Assembly: GCA_028704945.1 (NCBI GenBank)
Contig: JAQWEL010000001.1
Span: 124,001 to 188,000 of the forward strand
Source of the DNA: Patescibacteria group bacterium
GTDB lineage: Bacteria > Patescibacteriota > Patescibacteriia > Patescibacteriales > Patescibacteriaceae
Reading direction: 5' to 3'
DNA: 64,000 bases
Positions 1-9,368 of this stretch are shown one piece after another. The position numbers and the translations under genes were made by a program. The notes under the pieces were generated by a model that ran no database searches, had not been told where the DNA came from, and was given only the letters and a program-made list of their open reading frames with translations. Within the stretch, counting starts at the first letter, position 1. Each line of letters opens with the position of its first letter.

Positions 1-20
1 TTCGAGTCCCGTTCGCTCCG
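1..20 (+). tRNA. tRNA 3' end (cut by window edge, Ser-like)
   Basis: The window opens in a T loop (TTCGAGT) followed by the 3' half of a T stem, an acceptor strand TCGCTCC and a discriminator G. A G discriminator with a GGAGCGA-type acceptor fits tRNA-Ser, but the anticodon lies outside the window, so the identity is a guess. CCA does not follow, so it would be added after transcription. The same 19 bases (5-23) recur at 206-224. Confidence 0.6.
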
Positions 21-72
21 CATATAAATAAAAGAAGCCTGTCCGAATGGACAGGCTTCTTTTATTTATATG
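21..72 (+). terminator. Perfect 24-bp hairpin after the tRNA
   Basis: Positions 21-44 pair perfectly with 49-72 around a GAAT loop, and the 3' arm holds a CTTTTATTT run. It can end transcription of the tRNA. The inverted symmetry reaches further: 86-95 is the exact reverse complement of 1-10, so the hairpin is the core of a fold-back that includes an inverted piece of the tRNA T arm. Confidence 0.75.
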
Positions 73-224
73 TAGATAGCTGAAAGGGACTCGAACAGGT
101 TTGAAGCAAGCTATCGCAACGAGCGTCATACAAGGCTTTGGGGAAGCCTTGTATGCCAACCCTGGACAAGTAAGGCGTTATGGCGAAGCCGTAGCCGAGC
201 GCGGAAGTCCCGTTCGCTCCGCAT
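73..224 (+). repeat. Structured segment ending in a second tRNA 3'-end copy
   Basis: No gene is visible here. The segment holds an inverted copy of the tRNA T-arm piece (86-95), a perfect 12-bp stem (127-138 with 144-155) and then a 19-bp direct repeat of the tRNA 3' end (206-224 equals 5-23, offset 201). The segment behind tRNA-Val at 26.9-27.15 kb has the same layout. This looks like an insertion that duplicated the tRNA end. Confidence 0.6.
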
Positions 225-249
225 CAAACAGCTTAACATTAAACATAAC

Positions 250-279
250 TTGACATATTTAAGTTTAAGGGCTAAACTT
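250..279 (+). promoter_or_regulatory. Promoter with operator-like palindrome for fic
   Basis: TTGACA (250-255) and TAAACT (273-278) are 17 bp apart. A perfect inverted repeat, AAGTTTA at 261-267 and TAAACTT at 273-279, fills the spacer and covers the -10. That is a typical place for a repressor operator. The binding protein is unknown; the Fic protein encoded next has a C-terminal helical region that could bind DNA. Confidence 0.5.
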
Positions 280-306
280 TAAATATAAATATTTGTATTT
301 AAACAT

Positions 307-1443
307 ATGGACAACTTGTACAAGTCTGGGATTTTTGAACAAAGAAACCAGTACAAAAGTTTTTTGCCAAGCTTTATTAATAAAGATTTTGTTTGGTATG
401 ACAAAAAAATAAACATGCTTCTTGAAGAAGCGACTAGATGTTTGGGGGAATTGAATGCGTATTCTTCTTTGGTGCCTGATGTGAATTTTTTTATACAGAT
501 GCACGTTTTTAAAGAGGCCGTATTGTCTAGTAGAATTGAGGGCACTAAAACAAACATGGATGAAGCTTTGTCTCCAAAGGAGGAAATTGATCCCGAGAAA
601 AGAGACGACTGGCAAGAGGTTAGAAATTATGTAAAGGCAATAAATTTTGCTATAAAAAATTTAGATAAATTACCTTTGTCAATGAGATTGATAAGGCAGA
701 CACACGGAATATTGCTTACAGGTTCTAGAGGAAAACATAAGACTCCTGGTGAAATAAGACATAGCCAAAATTGGATTGGCGGCTCTAGTTTGTCTGATGC
801 CTTTTTTATACCCCCTCATCATGAACATTTAGATGTGTTGTTGAGCGATTTGGAAAAATTTTGGCATAACGACAGCTTAGAAATACCGAATCTAATAAAA
901 ATAGCTATTAGTCATTATCAATTTGAAACAATTCATCCTTTTTTAGATGGTAATGGCAGAATTGGTAGGTTGTTAATTACTCTTCATTTAGTAAGTCTTG
1001 GTATTTTAAAAAAACCGACATTATATTTGTCATATTTTTTTGAAAAAAATAGAGCATCATATTATGATTCATTAACTGCTGTAAGAAAGTCAAATGAAAT
1101 AGAACACTGGATAAAGTTTTTTTTGACTGGTGTCATACAAACTTCAATAAACGGAATAAATACTTTTGAAAAAATAATTAAATTACGTGCGAAGTATGAA
1201 AGCGTTATCATTGAAAAATTAGGCAAGCGAAGCAAAATCGCAAGTGATTTATTGCTTTATTTATACACCGACCCAATGGTTACGGCTAGAGAAATTGAGA
1301 AGAAATTAAAAATAAGTCCACCTACCGCAAATGCACTATTAAAAGAGATGACAAAAGTGAATATTTTAAAAGAGAAAACAGGTTTTTCAAGAAATCGTGT
1401 ATTTATCCTTTGGGAATATTTTAATTGTTTTGACAAGCATTAA
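307..1443 (+). CDS. Fic family protein (putative AMPylase)
   Basis: Fic enzymes usually transfer AMP from ATP to a hydroxyl on a target protein. The 378-residue product has the full active-site motif [12 protein letters not shown] at residues 210-221. It also has an N-terminal inhibitory motif of the (S/T)xxxE(G/N) type (S74 to G79, SSRIEG), which makes it a class II Fic held inactive by its own helix. The C-terminal ~100 residues look like a winged helix ([20 protein letters not shown]), as in many stand-alone Fic regulators. No antitoxin gene lies beside it, consistent with built-in inhibition. There is no Shine-Dalgarno before the ATG, but a promoter with an operator-like palindrome lies just upstream. 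The target is unknown. Confidence 0.88.
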   Translation: MDNLYKSGIFEQRNQYKSFLPSFINKDFVWYDKKINMLLEEATRCLGELNAYSSLVPDVNFFIQMHVFKEAVLSSRIEGTKTNMDEALSPKEEIDPEKRDDWQEVRNYVKAINFAIKNLDKLPLSMRLIRQTHGILLTGSRGKHKTPGEIRHSQNWIGGSSLSDAFFIPPHHEHLDVLLSDLEKFWHNDSLEIPNLIKIAISHYQFETIHPFLDGNGRIGRLLITLHLVSLGILKKPTLYLSYFFEKNRASYYDSLTAVRKSNEIEHWIKFFLTGVIQTSINGINTFEKIIKLRAKYESVIIEKLGKRSKIASDLLLYLYTDPMVTAREIEKKLKISPPTANALLKEMTKVNILKEKTGFSRNRVFILWEYFNCFDKH

Positions 1444-1504
1444 TTTTTTTGACTCAAACAATATTAACTGCCTTGCTGTATAATAAAATAAGTATTAACA
1501 ATGT

Positions 1505-2347
1505 ATGAAGATTATAATTGCCAATCCGGAAAATTTTGAAAAATTCAAAACGCACATCAAGCAAGACGGCTTCCAAAGTTTGCATGTTTTATCTGATTTT
1601 GACAGAACAATCACTTACGGAGCGGTCGATGGGTTGAAGACCCCCTCGATTATTTCTATGCTTAGAGATGGGCATCATTTATCCGAGGGTTATGCCCAAA
1701 AAGCTCATGAGTTGTTTGATAAATATCACCCAATTGAAGTTGATGAGAATATCCCGACATCGGAAAAGAAAAGACTAATGCAAGAGTGGTGGGAAGCTCA
1801 CAACAAACTCCTGATCGACTCCGGATTATCTAAGGCAGACCTTAAAGACATTGTGGAAAATGGTCACATTAAATTTAGAGAAGGTGTTGCCGAATTTTTA
1901 GATTTTTTGCTGAACAAAAATATCCCGCTTATCATATTTTCGGCTAGCGGATGTGGTGATGCAATCCAACTGTATTTTGAGAAAATGGGCAAAAATTATC
2001 CCAACATTATTTATGTAACAAATAAATTTAATTGGAATGATGACGGTAAAGCTGTTTCAATGAAAGGGCTGATTATTCATTCGATGAATAAGGATGAAAC
2101 AGTTTTGAAGAATATACCTGAAGTTTATAAGTTAATCAAAGACAGAAAAAATGTTTTATTACTGGGTGATAGCACGGGTGACTTGGGAATGGTAGAGGGA
2201 TTTGATTATGATAATTTGTTAACAATCGGATTTTTGAATTTTAATTATAATCAGTCCAGAACGGATTATGAGAAAAAGTTTGATATCGTCCTGGAAGGCG
2301 ATGAAGATATTAGTTTTATTAATGACCTACTGAAAGATATAGCTTAA
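1505..2347 (+). CDS. UMPH-1-type pyrimidine 5'-nucleotidase (HAD superfamily)
   Basis: The 280-residue protein carries the HAD motifs DFDRTIT (nucleophile Asp, near residue 32), SASGCGD and GDSTGDLGM. The order and spacing follow the cytosolic 5'-nucleotidase III / UMPH-1 family: after the SASGxGD block comes a cap-side stretch with KGLIIHSMNKDE, then the late GDS.GDL motif and a hydrophobic end with IGFLN. Members dephosphorylate UMP and CMP (some 7-methyl-GMP). I know the family mainly from eukaryotes, so its presence here is notable. ATG at 1505 is chosen; an ATG at 1501 is out of frame. It is followed by a bidirectional terminator shared with the opposing gene. Confidence 0.8.
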   Translation: MKIIIANPENFEKFKTHIKQDGFQSLHVLSDFDRTITYGAVDGLKTPSIISMLRDGHHLSEGYAQKAHELFDKYHPIEVDENIPTSEKKRLMQEWWEAHNKLLIDSGLSKADLKDIVENGHIKFREGVAEFLDFLLNKNIPLIIFSASGCGDAIQLYFEKMGKNYPNIIYVTNKFNWNDDGKAVSMKGLIIHSMNKDETVLKNIPEVYKLIKDRKNVLLLGDSTGDLGMVEGFDYDNLLTIGFLNFNYNQSRTDYEKKFDIVLEGDEDISFINDLLKDIA

Positions 2348-2384
2348 TTATTTGAAATGTTATTCTAGCTAGCTCACAAAAATA

Positions 2385-2415
2385 AAAAACCGCATCTGTT
2401 GTAGATACGGTTTTT
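2385..2415. terminator. Bidirectional terminator between convergent genes
   Basis: AAAAACCGCATCT pairs with AGATACGGTTTTT apart from one mismatch, around a short loop. Runs of T follow on both strands, so it can serve the nucleotidase gene (+) and the large membrane protein gene (-). Confidence 0.8.
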
Positions 2416-2436
2416 GTTAAATTAATTATGGATTTG

Positions 2437-4923
2437 TTAATCCAAAACTTTACTTTTAGCAATGTAAGGACAACGTTTATTGAACAGCTCGTAAAGCCGT
2501 TTAAGCGTTACGGCGTATTTAGCCAGCTTGACCAGCAGGATGACAGGAGAGAAGATTATTTTTAAGATAAGTAAGAAAGAGGTTTTGATATTTTCTTCCT
2601 TTTTGGCGAGTTTTTCAGCTTCCTGGGTAGCTTTTTTTATCGCTTTTTGAAGGCTCATTCCTCCAAGAATAAGTTTAACAACATGTTCTCTTAAATTGTA
2701 ATGTAAATCATAAAAACCATTGTCATTACACCGATTAACCAATTTTAACCGTTTTAGTTCTGTATAATTGTTTTCGTTTAAATTAGAAACAATCAGCCGG
2801 CTTAACTGCTGCCGATAATATTTATTATACACAAAACCAGTTATTCGATCAGCTATTTCCTTAATATCTTCGATGACCTCTGCTTTTTTTATGCTATCCA
2901 GTTCGATAAGCCATTTATTGGTCTTGATTAATTTAATTAGATCAAGCGAAAAAAGATCCATCTCGGAAAAACCATTGTAGTAGATACTTGTCTTTGGATT
3001 TATCTTGTAGAAACTTTTTTTTGTGTTTCGTGAAAGAACCAGCGACATTATGATGGTAAGTATTATTAAACATGATAAGACTACCATGTTCAATAAAGCG
3101 TCTTCTGTTTTGGATAAATAATAAAAATATATTCCAAATAAAAGTAATATCAATAAACTCGTCGTTATAAGAATAAGTTTTTCAAAAATCTTATAGCAAG
3201 TTTCTAATTTATTGTTGTTTATTTCTTTTTTAATTTTTGTTAGGCGCCTTGTTTTTGTAGTCGGTTCTTTTACTTTATGTTTGAGCCAAAGATAATAAAT
3301 GACTAATGGAACAAGAATAATAGCGAGCAATGACAACGGGAGAATGGAAGCGCTTACAAAATTAACTATTATTTGCCAACAAAACGAAATAACTTCACCG
3401 ACAAATAAACCAATTGTTACGAGAACGTGCCAAATTTTTTCTCTGAATTCGTAAACTATTAGACCGAGGCCGCCATAGCGCAATAATCGGGAAATTGATT
3501 TACTGCCTTTAGGAAGATAGTCAAAATCTATTCTGTAAAGGGGATTCTCTTTTTGGTTAGGGCTAAAGGTTATAAGGTTGTAGAATATTATCCAAACAAG
3601 CCAGATTACGCCACCAAAACCAAGCCAGCTGTATGCGTATGGTATCAGTATATAGCGAATAATTAGTATCACTGATGCTATTAATGTTCCAATACCAACG
3701 CCTTTCAGAAATTCTTTATGACGTGAAGGCCAATTTTTAACACGCCTTATTGCCTCAGTAAAAATTTTAGTAGCAAACATTTTTTCTAAAGCACGCAATA
3801 ATAATTTGCCGGCTTCGAGAATAATGTTGCCTAATATTTTCAATATGGCCATGGTTAGCCAAAGCGGAGTCAGCAATCCCGGAAGCAATGATATTTTGGT
3901 AAATACGTCAATTTCGGGCCAGCTATTTTCGGATAACTGATAGATACCATTAGCCGCTAAGATTGGAGAAATTATCCAAAAAAGAAGATGAATCAGAAAG
4001 GTGTACCAAAATCCGGGGCAAATATGATCTTTCAACTCAACTTTACGATTCGGTCTGAAAGCGTAATTGCTTCTGGCGAGCCGATACATTTTCCAGTATT
4101 TGCCGTCTTCTTGGTTGACCACGAAATCATCCGCATGATTTTTGACTGACAAGAATCTTAGCGGGCTGAATTCAATGATTTTGTAATCGTCATTTTCGCC
4201 ATTTGGATAGGCGTTAAAGCCGAAATCAAGACCGAGTAAATTGTATGACATTGAGCCTTTAGATACATATCTGCGTTTGTCTGAAGTGGCTTCATACGAC
4301 AGTTTTTCATAGCTGACGCCACGGAAAACTTTATCAAACCAGGTAAACACTCGCGGAATTTTTCTACAGGAAAAATCATTGAAGTTGTCTTGTATGGCGC
4401 ATAGTTGCTTTTCCGACATCCTTCTTAAGCAAGCTTCATAGCTGTCGAAGTTGATATTCTCTTTCCAGAGTAGCTTGCGCCAAACCGTAGTCGGCAATGA
4501 TTCGATGGTTAATACTTTATTGATGTAACTGTTGCTTGAGTCGGTTTCTAATTGGCTGATAAGCTCTTTTTTGTAGCTTAAGCTATAGCTAGTCGGTCTA
4601 AATTTATTTCTGATAAATTCCCATAGAACCAAAGCCTCGGCTATGTCTCGTTTTTGATGATTTCCCATGAAACCCTCGTAACGAAAAGTTAGACTGTTTA
4701 TTTTTTTTGGCAAACAATGTTTGAGATATTCTTGCCAAGAGTCATTAAAGCTTTGGTTTTTTTGGCTATCAACGTTAGCCGTTGTTTTTTGCCGAGATTC
4801 ATTTTCATGACCATAGTCAACTTCAAGGTGCTTTTCTGACTGCGGTATAGAAAACAGCTCCTTTTTTAATGCTTGTCGAGAATTTCTTTTTTGTCTTCTC
4901 GCTTCTCTTGTAAATCTACCCAT
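2437..4923 (-). CDS. Large multi-pass membrane protein, unknown
   Basis: I do not recognise the family. The 828-residue product has a soluble, charged N-terminal ~300 residues starting with a very basic stretch (GRFTREARRQKRNSRQALKK). A central region follows with several hydrophobic segments (for example around FWIISPILAANGIY and IASVILIIRYILIPY), then a mixed C-terminal part with two more membrane segments and a helical tail. The start at 4923 is preferred over an upstream in-frame codon at 5031 because AGGAG sits 7-8 bases before it and because the promoter -10 (5003-5008) lies downstream of 5031. It is a single-gene unit with its own promoter and terminator. Nothing shows its function. 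Confidence 0.75.
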   Translation of the reverse strand: MGRFTREARRQKRNSRQALKKELFSIPQSEKHLEVDYGHENESRQKTTANVDSQKNQSFNDSWQEYLKHCLPKKINSLTFRYEGFMGNHQKRDIAEALVLWEFIRNKFRPTSYSLSYKKELISQLETDSSNSYINKVLTIESLPTTVWRKLLWKENINFDSYEACLRRMSEKQLCAIQDNFNDFSCRKIPRVFTWFDKVFRGVSYEKLSYEATSDKRRYVSKGSMSYNLLGLDFGFNAYPNGENDDYKIIEFSPLRFLSVKNHADDFVVNQEDGKYWKMYRLARSNYAFRPNRKVELKDHICPGFWYTFLIHLLFWIISPILAANGIYQLSENSWPEIDVFTKISLLPGLLTPLWLTMAILKILGNIILEAGKLLLRALEKMFATKIFTEAIRRVKNWPSRHKEFLKGVGIGTLIASVILIIRYILIPYAYSWLGFGGVIWLVWIIFYNLITFSPNQKENPLYRIDFDYLPKGSKSISRLLRYGGLGLIVYEFREKIWHVLVTIGLFVGEVISFCWQIIVNFVSASILPLSLLAIILVPLVIYYLWLKHKVKEPTTKTRRLTKIKKEINNNKLETCYKIFEKLILITTSLLILLLFGIYFYYLSKTEDALLNMVVLSCLIILTIIMSLVLSRNTKKSFYKINPKTSIYYNGFSEMDLFSLDLIKLIKTNKWLIELDSIKKAEVIEDIKEIADRITGFVYNKYYRQQLSRLIVSNLNENNYTELKRLKLVNRCNDNGFYDLHYNLREHVVKLILGGMSLQKAIKKATQEAEKLAKKEENIKTSFLLILKIIFSPVILLVKLAKYAVTLKRLYELFNKRCPYIAKSKVLD

Positions 4924-5002
4924 GATAGGCTCCTGATAATTAGTAAATAATAATTCGGAAAATCTATAATTAATTTTTATTTTCAAGGAACAAAGATTGA
5001 TT

Positions 5003-5031
5003 AAAATAGCATAAGTTGTTGAAAATGTCAA
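5003..5031 (-). promoter_or_regulatory. Promoter of the large membrane protein gene
   Basis: Read on the minus strand: TTGACA (5031-5026), 17-bp spacer, TATTTT (5008-5003). It lies about 80 bp before the start codon at 4923. Confidence 0.65.
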
Positions 5032-5189
5032 GGTTATTTATAAGCATAGTATTTTTAATATTTTTGTATATAATTAGCTAATATTAAGTAAAAAATTGAT
5101 TTATTAGTAAGATTTTAACAAAAATAAGGCTATAATGATTTTTAATAAATATGATATACTTTATTAATAACATAGTTTAATAAATATTT

Positions 5190-7733
5190 ATGGGTAATTT
5201 TAAGAAAAATTACAGCGGATTAAGCAGTAAACAGGCGCAGGAATATTTAATCAGCCAAGGGCCTAATGAATTGCCTGATGCTGGGCATAAAAACTTTTTT
5301 AATTTATTAAAAGAGGTGTTACGCGAGCCAATGATTTTTTTATTGTTAGCTTGCGGTTCATTATACTTTGTTTTAGGTGACAAGACAGAAGCCGCAGCTT
5401 TGTTGGGTTCAGTGCTGTTGATTATCGCTTTGACTATTTACCAAGAGAATAAAACCGAAAAAACTTTAGAGGCTTTAAAGGATTTGTCGAGCCCTAAAGC
5501 TTTGGTTATTCGCGACAGTCGGCAGTTGAAAATTCCAGGCCGTGAAGTTGTTCAAGATGACATTATTTTATTATCTGAAGGGGATAGAATACCAGCTGAC
5601 GCAATCGTCTTAGAAGAAACTAACTTTAGTGTAGATGAATCTTTGCTGACCGGTGAGTCAATGGCAGTTAATAAAGATTCATGGTTAGGTCAAAATTTAC
5701 CAGCTGAAGATTTAGACAATAAAAATACTTATTATGTTTTTTCCGGCACCTTAGTCGTTAAAGGTCAAGCCATAGCGCGAGTTGTTAAAACCGGTATTAA
5801 AACGGAAATGGGAAAGATTGGAGTTTCTTTAGCCGCGGTTGAAATAGAAAAAACTTTTATTCAAAAACAAATTGATTTTATCGTTAAAAATTTCGCTTTA
5901 GTCGGTTTAATCGGCTGCACCATCATTTTTTTAATTTTTGCCTTAGTGAGAGGTGAGTGGTTGCAGGGATTATTGGCTGGCTTAACTTTGGCTATCGGCA
6001 TATTGCCAGAAGAATTTCCAGTTGTACTGACAGTCTTTTTAGCTTTGGGAGCCTGGCGTATTTCTAAAAAACAAGTATTGGCGCGGCGAGTAACTGCGGT
6101 TGAGATGCTGGGCTCGACCACTATCTTATGCTCTGATAAAACTGGTACTTTGACGCAAAATAAAATGACAGTTGCCAGCTTAGCCTTAGACGGACAGTTA
6201 TATGATATGTCTGATAAAAGCAAAATTTTGCCAACAGCCATGAGTGAAATTGTAGAGTACGCTTTATTAGCTAGTCCTGACAATCCTTTTGACCCAATGG
6301 AAAAATCAATTAAGCGCTTGGCCAAAAAGATTTTAATTGATACGAATCAGCTGCATGATAATTGGGAATTTTTAAAAGAATATCAATTGCAAGATGAATT
6401 AATGGCCATGTCTCGAGTTTGGCATCTTGATAATAGTGAAGATTTGATTGCGGCTGCCAAGGGCGCGCCGGAAGCGATTATTAATTTATGCCATCTGCCA
6501 GCCGAACGGGAAAAATTAATAATGAAAGATGTCATGACTATGGCGATGTCGGGACAGCGTGTAATCGGTGTGGCTAAAGCTAAGTTGAAAAGCAATATCT
6601 TGTCTGATAATCAACATGATTACGATTTTGAATTTGTTGGTCTGCTTGGTTTGGAAGATCCAATCAGGCCGGAAGTCCCACAAGCGATTGCCGAATGTTA
6701 TCAGGCAGGTATCAGGGTTATTATGATTACGGGCGATTATCCACAAACAGCGCTACATATCGCCAAAGAGTTAGGCTTAAAAAATAATAGCCAAGCCATT
6801 ACCGGCGAGGAATTGTCTAAAATGACAGTGGCTCAGCTAAAGAAAAAAATCGACACAGTCAATGTTTTTGCGCGGGTGGTGCCTGAACAGAAATTAAAGA
6901 TAATCCAAGCCTTAAAAGAATTAAACGAAGTGGTGGCTATGACCGGTGATGGCGTTAATGATGCCCCAGCTTTAAAAGCGGCGCATGTTGGTATTGCCAT
7001 GGGTGGCCGCGGCACTGATGTGGCGCGTGAAGCCGCCGCCTTAGTCTTGATTGATGATAATTTTGCTTCAATTGTCAGCGCCGTGCGTATGGGTCGGCGA
7101 GTTTATGATAATTTAAAAAAAGCTATGGGTTATATTTTGGTGGTGCATTTGCCAATCATTGCTTTGTCGGTTGTGCCCGTGCTCTTAGGCGCCCCCTTAG
7201 CTTTGTTGCCTTTGCATATCGTATTTTTAGAACTGATTATTGACCCAGCTTGCAGTATTTCTTTCGAAACTGAACCGGAAGAATCTAATATTATGAATCG
7301 TCCGCCTCGCTTAATCACTCAGAAAATTTTTGATAAAAAAACCTTGGTTAGAACTTTAATCAGAGGAATCATGGCTTCAATCGTTGTGGTCGCTATTTAT
7401 CTTTGGGGCGAGGCTCATTGGCCGTTAGCAGACGCAAGGTTAGTTACTTTTGGTTCGTTGGTTTTGATGAATGTTGCCTATATTTTGATTAGCCGTTCCG
7501 AAGAAAAGATTTTTTTGAAAGTAATCCCAATACCAAATGCAGCCTCTTGGCTAATAGTGGTTTTTTCTTGCTTATTACTAATAATCGTTATGTCAGTTGA
7601 TAGTTTGGTTAAAATTTTTAGTTTTACTAAGCTCGAACTTTGGCATTTGAGTTTGATGGTATTAGCCTTTTTATCTGCTGTATTGGTTGGCGAAATTACT
7701 AAATTTATTTTTATTAAGAAAAAGAACAATTAA
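5190..7733 (+). CDS. P-type cation-transporting ATPase (P2-like)
   Basis: This is an ATP-driven cation pump of the inner membrane, 847 residues. It shows the actuator loop TGES (about residue 153), the M4 ion-site motif in the form PEEFP (about 272), the phosphorylation site DKTGTLTQNKMT (Asp about 315), and the hinge TGDGVNDAP (about 583). A C-terminal block of about six membrane segments follows. The overall plan matches bacterial calcium/P2-type pumps, but M4 has PEEFP in place of the common PEGLP, so the transported ion cannot be assigned. There is no Shine-Dalgarno before the ATG. It is flanked by its own gaps and is not clearly in an operon. Confidence 0.9.
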   Translation: MGNFKKNYSGLSSKQAQEYLISQGPNELPDAGHKNFFNLLKEVLREPMIFLLLACGSLYFVLGDKTEAAALLGSVLLIIALTIYQENKTEKTLEALKDLSSPKALVIRDSRQLKIPGREVVQDDIILLSEGDRIPADAIVLEETNFSVDESLLTGESMAVNKDSWLGQNLPAEDLDNKNTYYVFSGTLVVKGQAIARVVKTGIKTEMGKIGVSLAAVEIEKTFIQKQIDFIVKNFALVGLIGCTIIFLIFALVRGEWLQGLLAGLTLAIGILPEEFPVVLTVFLALGAWRISKKQVLARRVTAVEMLGSTTILCSDKTGTLTQNKMTVASLALDGQLYDMSDKSKILPTAMSEIVEYALLASPDNPFDPMEKSIKRLAKKILIDTNQLHDNWEFLKEYQLQDELMAMSRVWHLDNSEDLIAAAKGAPEAIINLCHLPAEREKLIMKDVMTMAMSGQRVIGVAKAKLKSNILSDNQHDYDFEFVGLLGLEDPIRPEVPQAIAECYQAGIRVIMITGDYPQTALHIAKELGLKNNSQAITGEELSKMTVAQLKKKIDTVNVFARVVPEQKLKIIQALKELNEVVAMTGDGVNDAPALKAAHVGIAMGGRGTDVAREAAALVLIDDNFASIVSAVRMGRRVYDNLKKAMGYILVVHLPIIALSVVPVLLGAPLALLPLHIVFLELIIDPACSISFETEPEESNIMNRPPRLITQKIFDKKTLVRTLIRGIMASIVVVAIYLWGEAHWPLADARLVTFGSLVLMNVAYILISRSEEKIFLKVIPIPNAASWLIVVFSCLLLIIVMSVDSLVKIFSFTKLELWHLSLMVLAFLSAVLVGEITKFIFIKKKNN

Positions 7734-7787
7734 TTTTAATGCTATCTTTTGACAAAAGCAGGAAACAATGATATTAAATAAGCTATT

Positions 7788-8501
7788 ATGAATAAAGAAG
7801 TAGTCCAAAAAGTAATTGCCGCCGCTGGTATTTGTTCCCGACGTGAGGCTGAAGAACTGTTAAAGCGTGGTAAAGTCATGGTTAACGGTTATTTGGCTAA
7901 ACCAGGAGAACGCGTTGTCGCCGGTGATAAAATAAAAGTTAATGGCAAAATGCTGAACACAGCGCCTGATTTAGTTTATTTGATGTTAAATAAACCAGTC
8001 GGTTATGTTTGTACTAGCCGGCAATTTGAAGGCGAAAAAAATATTTTTTCTTTAATTAAACGACCAGAAAGATTAGTGGTTGTTGGTCGTTTGGATAAAA
8101 TGAGTCGTGGTTTAGTGATTTTGACTAATGACGGAGAGATGGTAAATAAATTGACTCATCCAAGTTTTGAAGTTTTTAAAACTTATTTAGTCAAATTAAA
8201 AACAGAACCAGACACAGAAAAAAGAAAAAGAATAATTAAAAATTTTAAAGGCGGGATTGACATTGAAGAAGCTGGCTTAGCCTTGGCTCATGATATTACT
8301 TACGAGCAAGAAGGTGTTTTTAGAATCGAATTAGCCCAAGGTATGAAAAGACAGATTAGACGTATGTTTGAAAAGCTCGGTTTAGAAGTAGTGGATTTGA
8401 TGCGTGAAAGTATCGGGCCAATTGAGCTTGGCGAATTACCGGAAGGCAAGTGGCGCGAGTTAGATAAAGTTGAAATAAACTTGATTAAAAATTTGGAATA
8501 A
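7788..8501 (+). CDS. RsuA/RluB-type pseudouridine synthase
   Basis: This enzyme isomerises a uridine in rRNA. The 237-residue protein begins with an S4 RNA-binding domain (residues ~1-60, with ICSRREAEELLKRGKVMVNG) followed by the synthase domain. The catalytic Asp is in GRLDKMSRGL, followed by LTNDG. Other family motifs are KPVGYVCT near residue 70 and GMKRQIRRMFEKLGLEV near the end. The length is typical of RluB/RsuA enzymes; which rRNA position it modifies cannot be told from sequence alone. No Shine-Dalgarno. A bidirectional terminator follows directly. Confidence 0.9.
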   Translation: MNKEVVQKVIAAAGICSRREAEELLKRGKVMVNGYLAKPGERVVAGDKIKVNGKMLNTAPDLVYLMLNKPVGYVCTSRQFEGEKNIFSLIKRPERLVVVGRLDKMSRGLVILTNDGEMVNKLTHPSFEVFKTYLVKLKTEPDTEKRKRIIKNFKGGIDIEEAGLALAHDITYEQEGVFRIELAQGMKRQIRRMFEKLGLEVVDLMRESIGPIELGELPEGKWRELDKVEINLIKNLE

Positions 8502-8504
8502 AAT

Positions 8505-8528
8505 AAACCCTCGATTTTCGAGGGTTTT
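8505..8528. terminator. Bidirectional terminator
   Basis: AAACCCTCGA and TCGAGGGTTTT form a tight hairpin between the convergent pseudouridine synthase gene (+) and the unknown gene on the minus strand. Confidence 0.8.
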
Positions 8529-8530
8529 GT

Positions 8531-9253
8531 CTAATTCAGAGTTGCTTGGCTGAAGCGTGGTTTGATTAAATCCAAATAATTATCTGCCGCCACCATCAGG
8601 CCGATTAATTCTTCTAACTTTAACGCATTAATCATAGCGTATTTTTCATTAATAAAGTCAGCTGCTTTTTTTTCTTCAATATACTGATCAATATTTGCTA
8701 TAGCAATATTTTGTCTTTTTTCTATAGCCTCAATTGCTTTTTTTATGATAATAATAATTCCTTTAAAACTTTCTTTAAACAAGATAAAGTTTTGATTAGC
8801 CATTGCTAATTCCATACATAAATCAACGTGTGCCTTGGGAATTTCAGTGTAATCTTTTTCTTTCAGATAATCAAAGATTTTTTTTCTTAATTTTTTAGGA
8901 TATATTGAGGTTATTACTTCCAAGATATCGGTTAATACTTTATTGGAAAAATTATTTTTAACAAAGGCAATCATTTTAAATACGTTAGTAATTTGCTGAT
9001 AGATTTGTCGGATAAAGTTTACATGGTTTGAAATAGCATTAAGATCATGCATGATTTTTGTTGCGGATTGCGAAGTTAAGTTTGTTTTTGTTGTTTTATT
9101 GATTTTCCTTTCTTCTCTTCTGAAGCAACTTTCAATTGAGCCGAAAAAAGTCAAATATTGTTTGTTTTTACCTGTTTTTAGCTCTAGCCCGCCTTCTAAA
9201 AACTTGAGCCAATAATTTATTTCTATAATCTTATCTTGAATTGAGCTTTCCAT
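8531..9253 (-). CDS. Hypothetical helical protein, 240 aa
   Basis: I do not recognise the family. The sequence is rich in Lys, Glu, Ile and Leu with no membrane segment or signal peptide, and reads as an all-helical soluble protein (for example residues ~75-110 and 150-200). The start is well supported by GGAGA placed 7 bases before the ATG. A minus-strand promoter lies about 45-70 bp upstream. It is a single-gene unit with a shared terminator at its end. No function is proposed. Confidence 0.7.
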   Translation of the reverse strand: MESSIQDKIIEINYWLKFLEGGLELKTGKNKQYLTFFGSIESCFRREERKINKTTKTNLTSQSATKIMHDLNAISNHVNFIRQIYQQITNVFKMIAFVKNNFSNKVLTDILEVITSIYPKKLRKKIFDYLKEKDYTEIPKAHVDLCMELAMANQNFILFKESFKGIIIIIKKAIEAIEKRQNIAIANIDQYIEEKKAADFINEKYAMINALKLEELIGLMVAADNYLDLIKPRFSQATLN

Positions 9254-9295
9254 TGCAAGTCTCCAATAGTTTGTAAGGTACTAAATTTTACCTAT

Positions 9296-9324
9296 TAATA
9301 ACATTAAATTTGGTAATTTGTCAA
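9296..9324 (-). promoter_or_regulatory. Promoter of the 240-aa hypothetical gene
   Basis: Minus strand: TTGACA (9324-9319), 17-bp spacer, TTATTA (9301-9296). The -35 is perfect and the -10 is moderate. Confidence 0.5.
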
Positions 9325-9368
9325 GTTTATTAATTATAAATAAGCACTTATAATATAAGTAAAATTAT

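Noticed and set aside
307-1443. Fic gene as half of a toxin-antitoxin pair
   Set aside because: No small antitoxin gene is adjacent, and the inhibitory motif is inside the protein itself.
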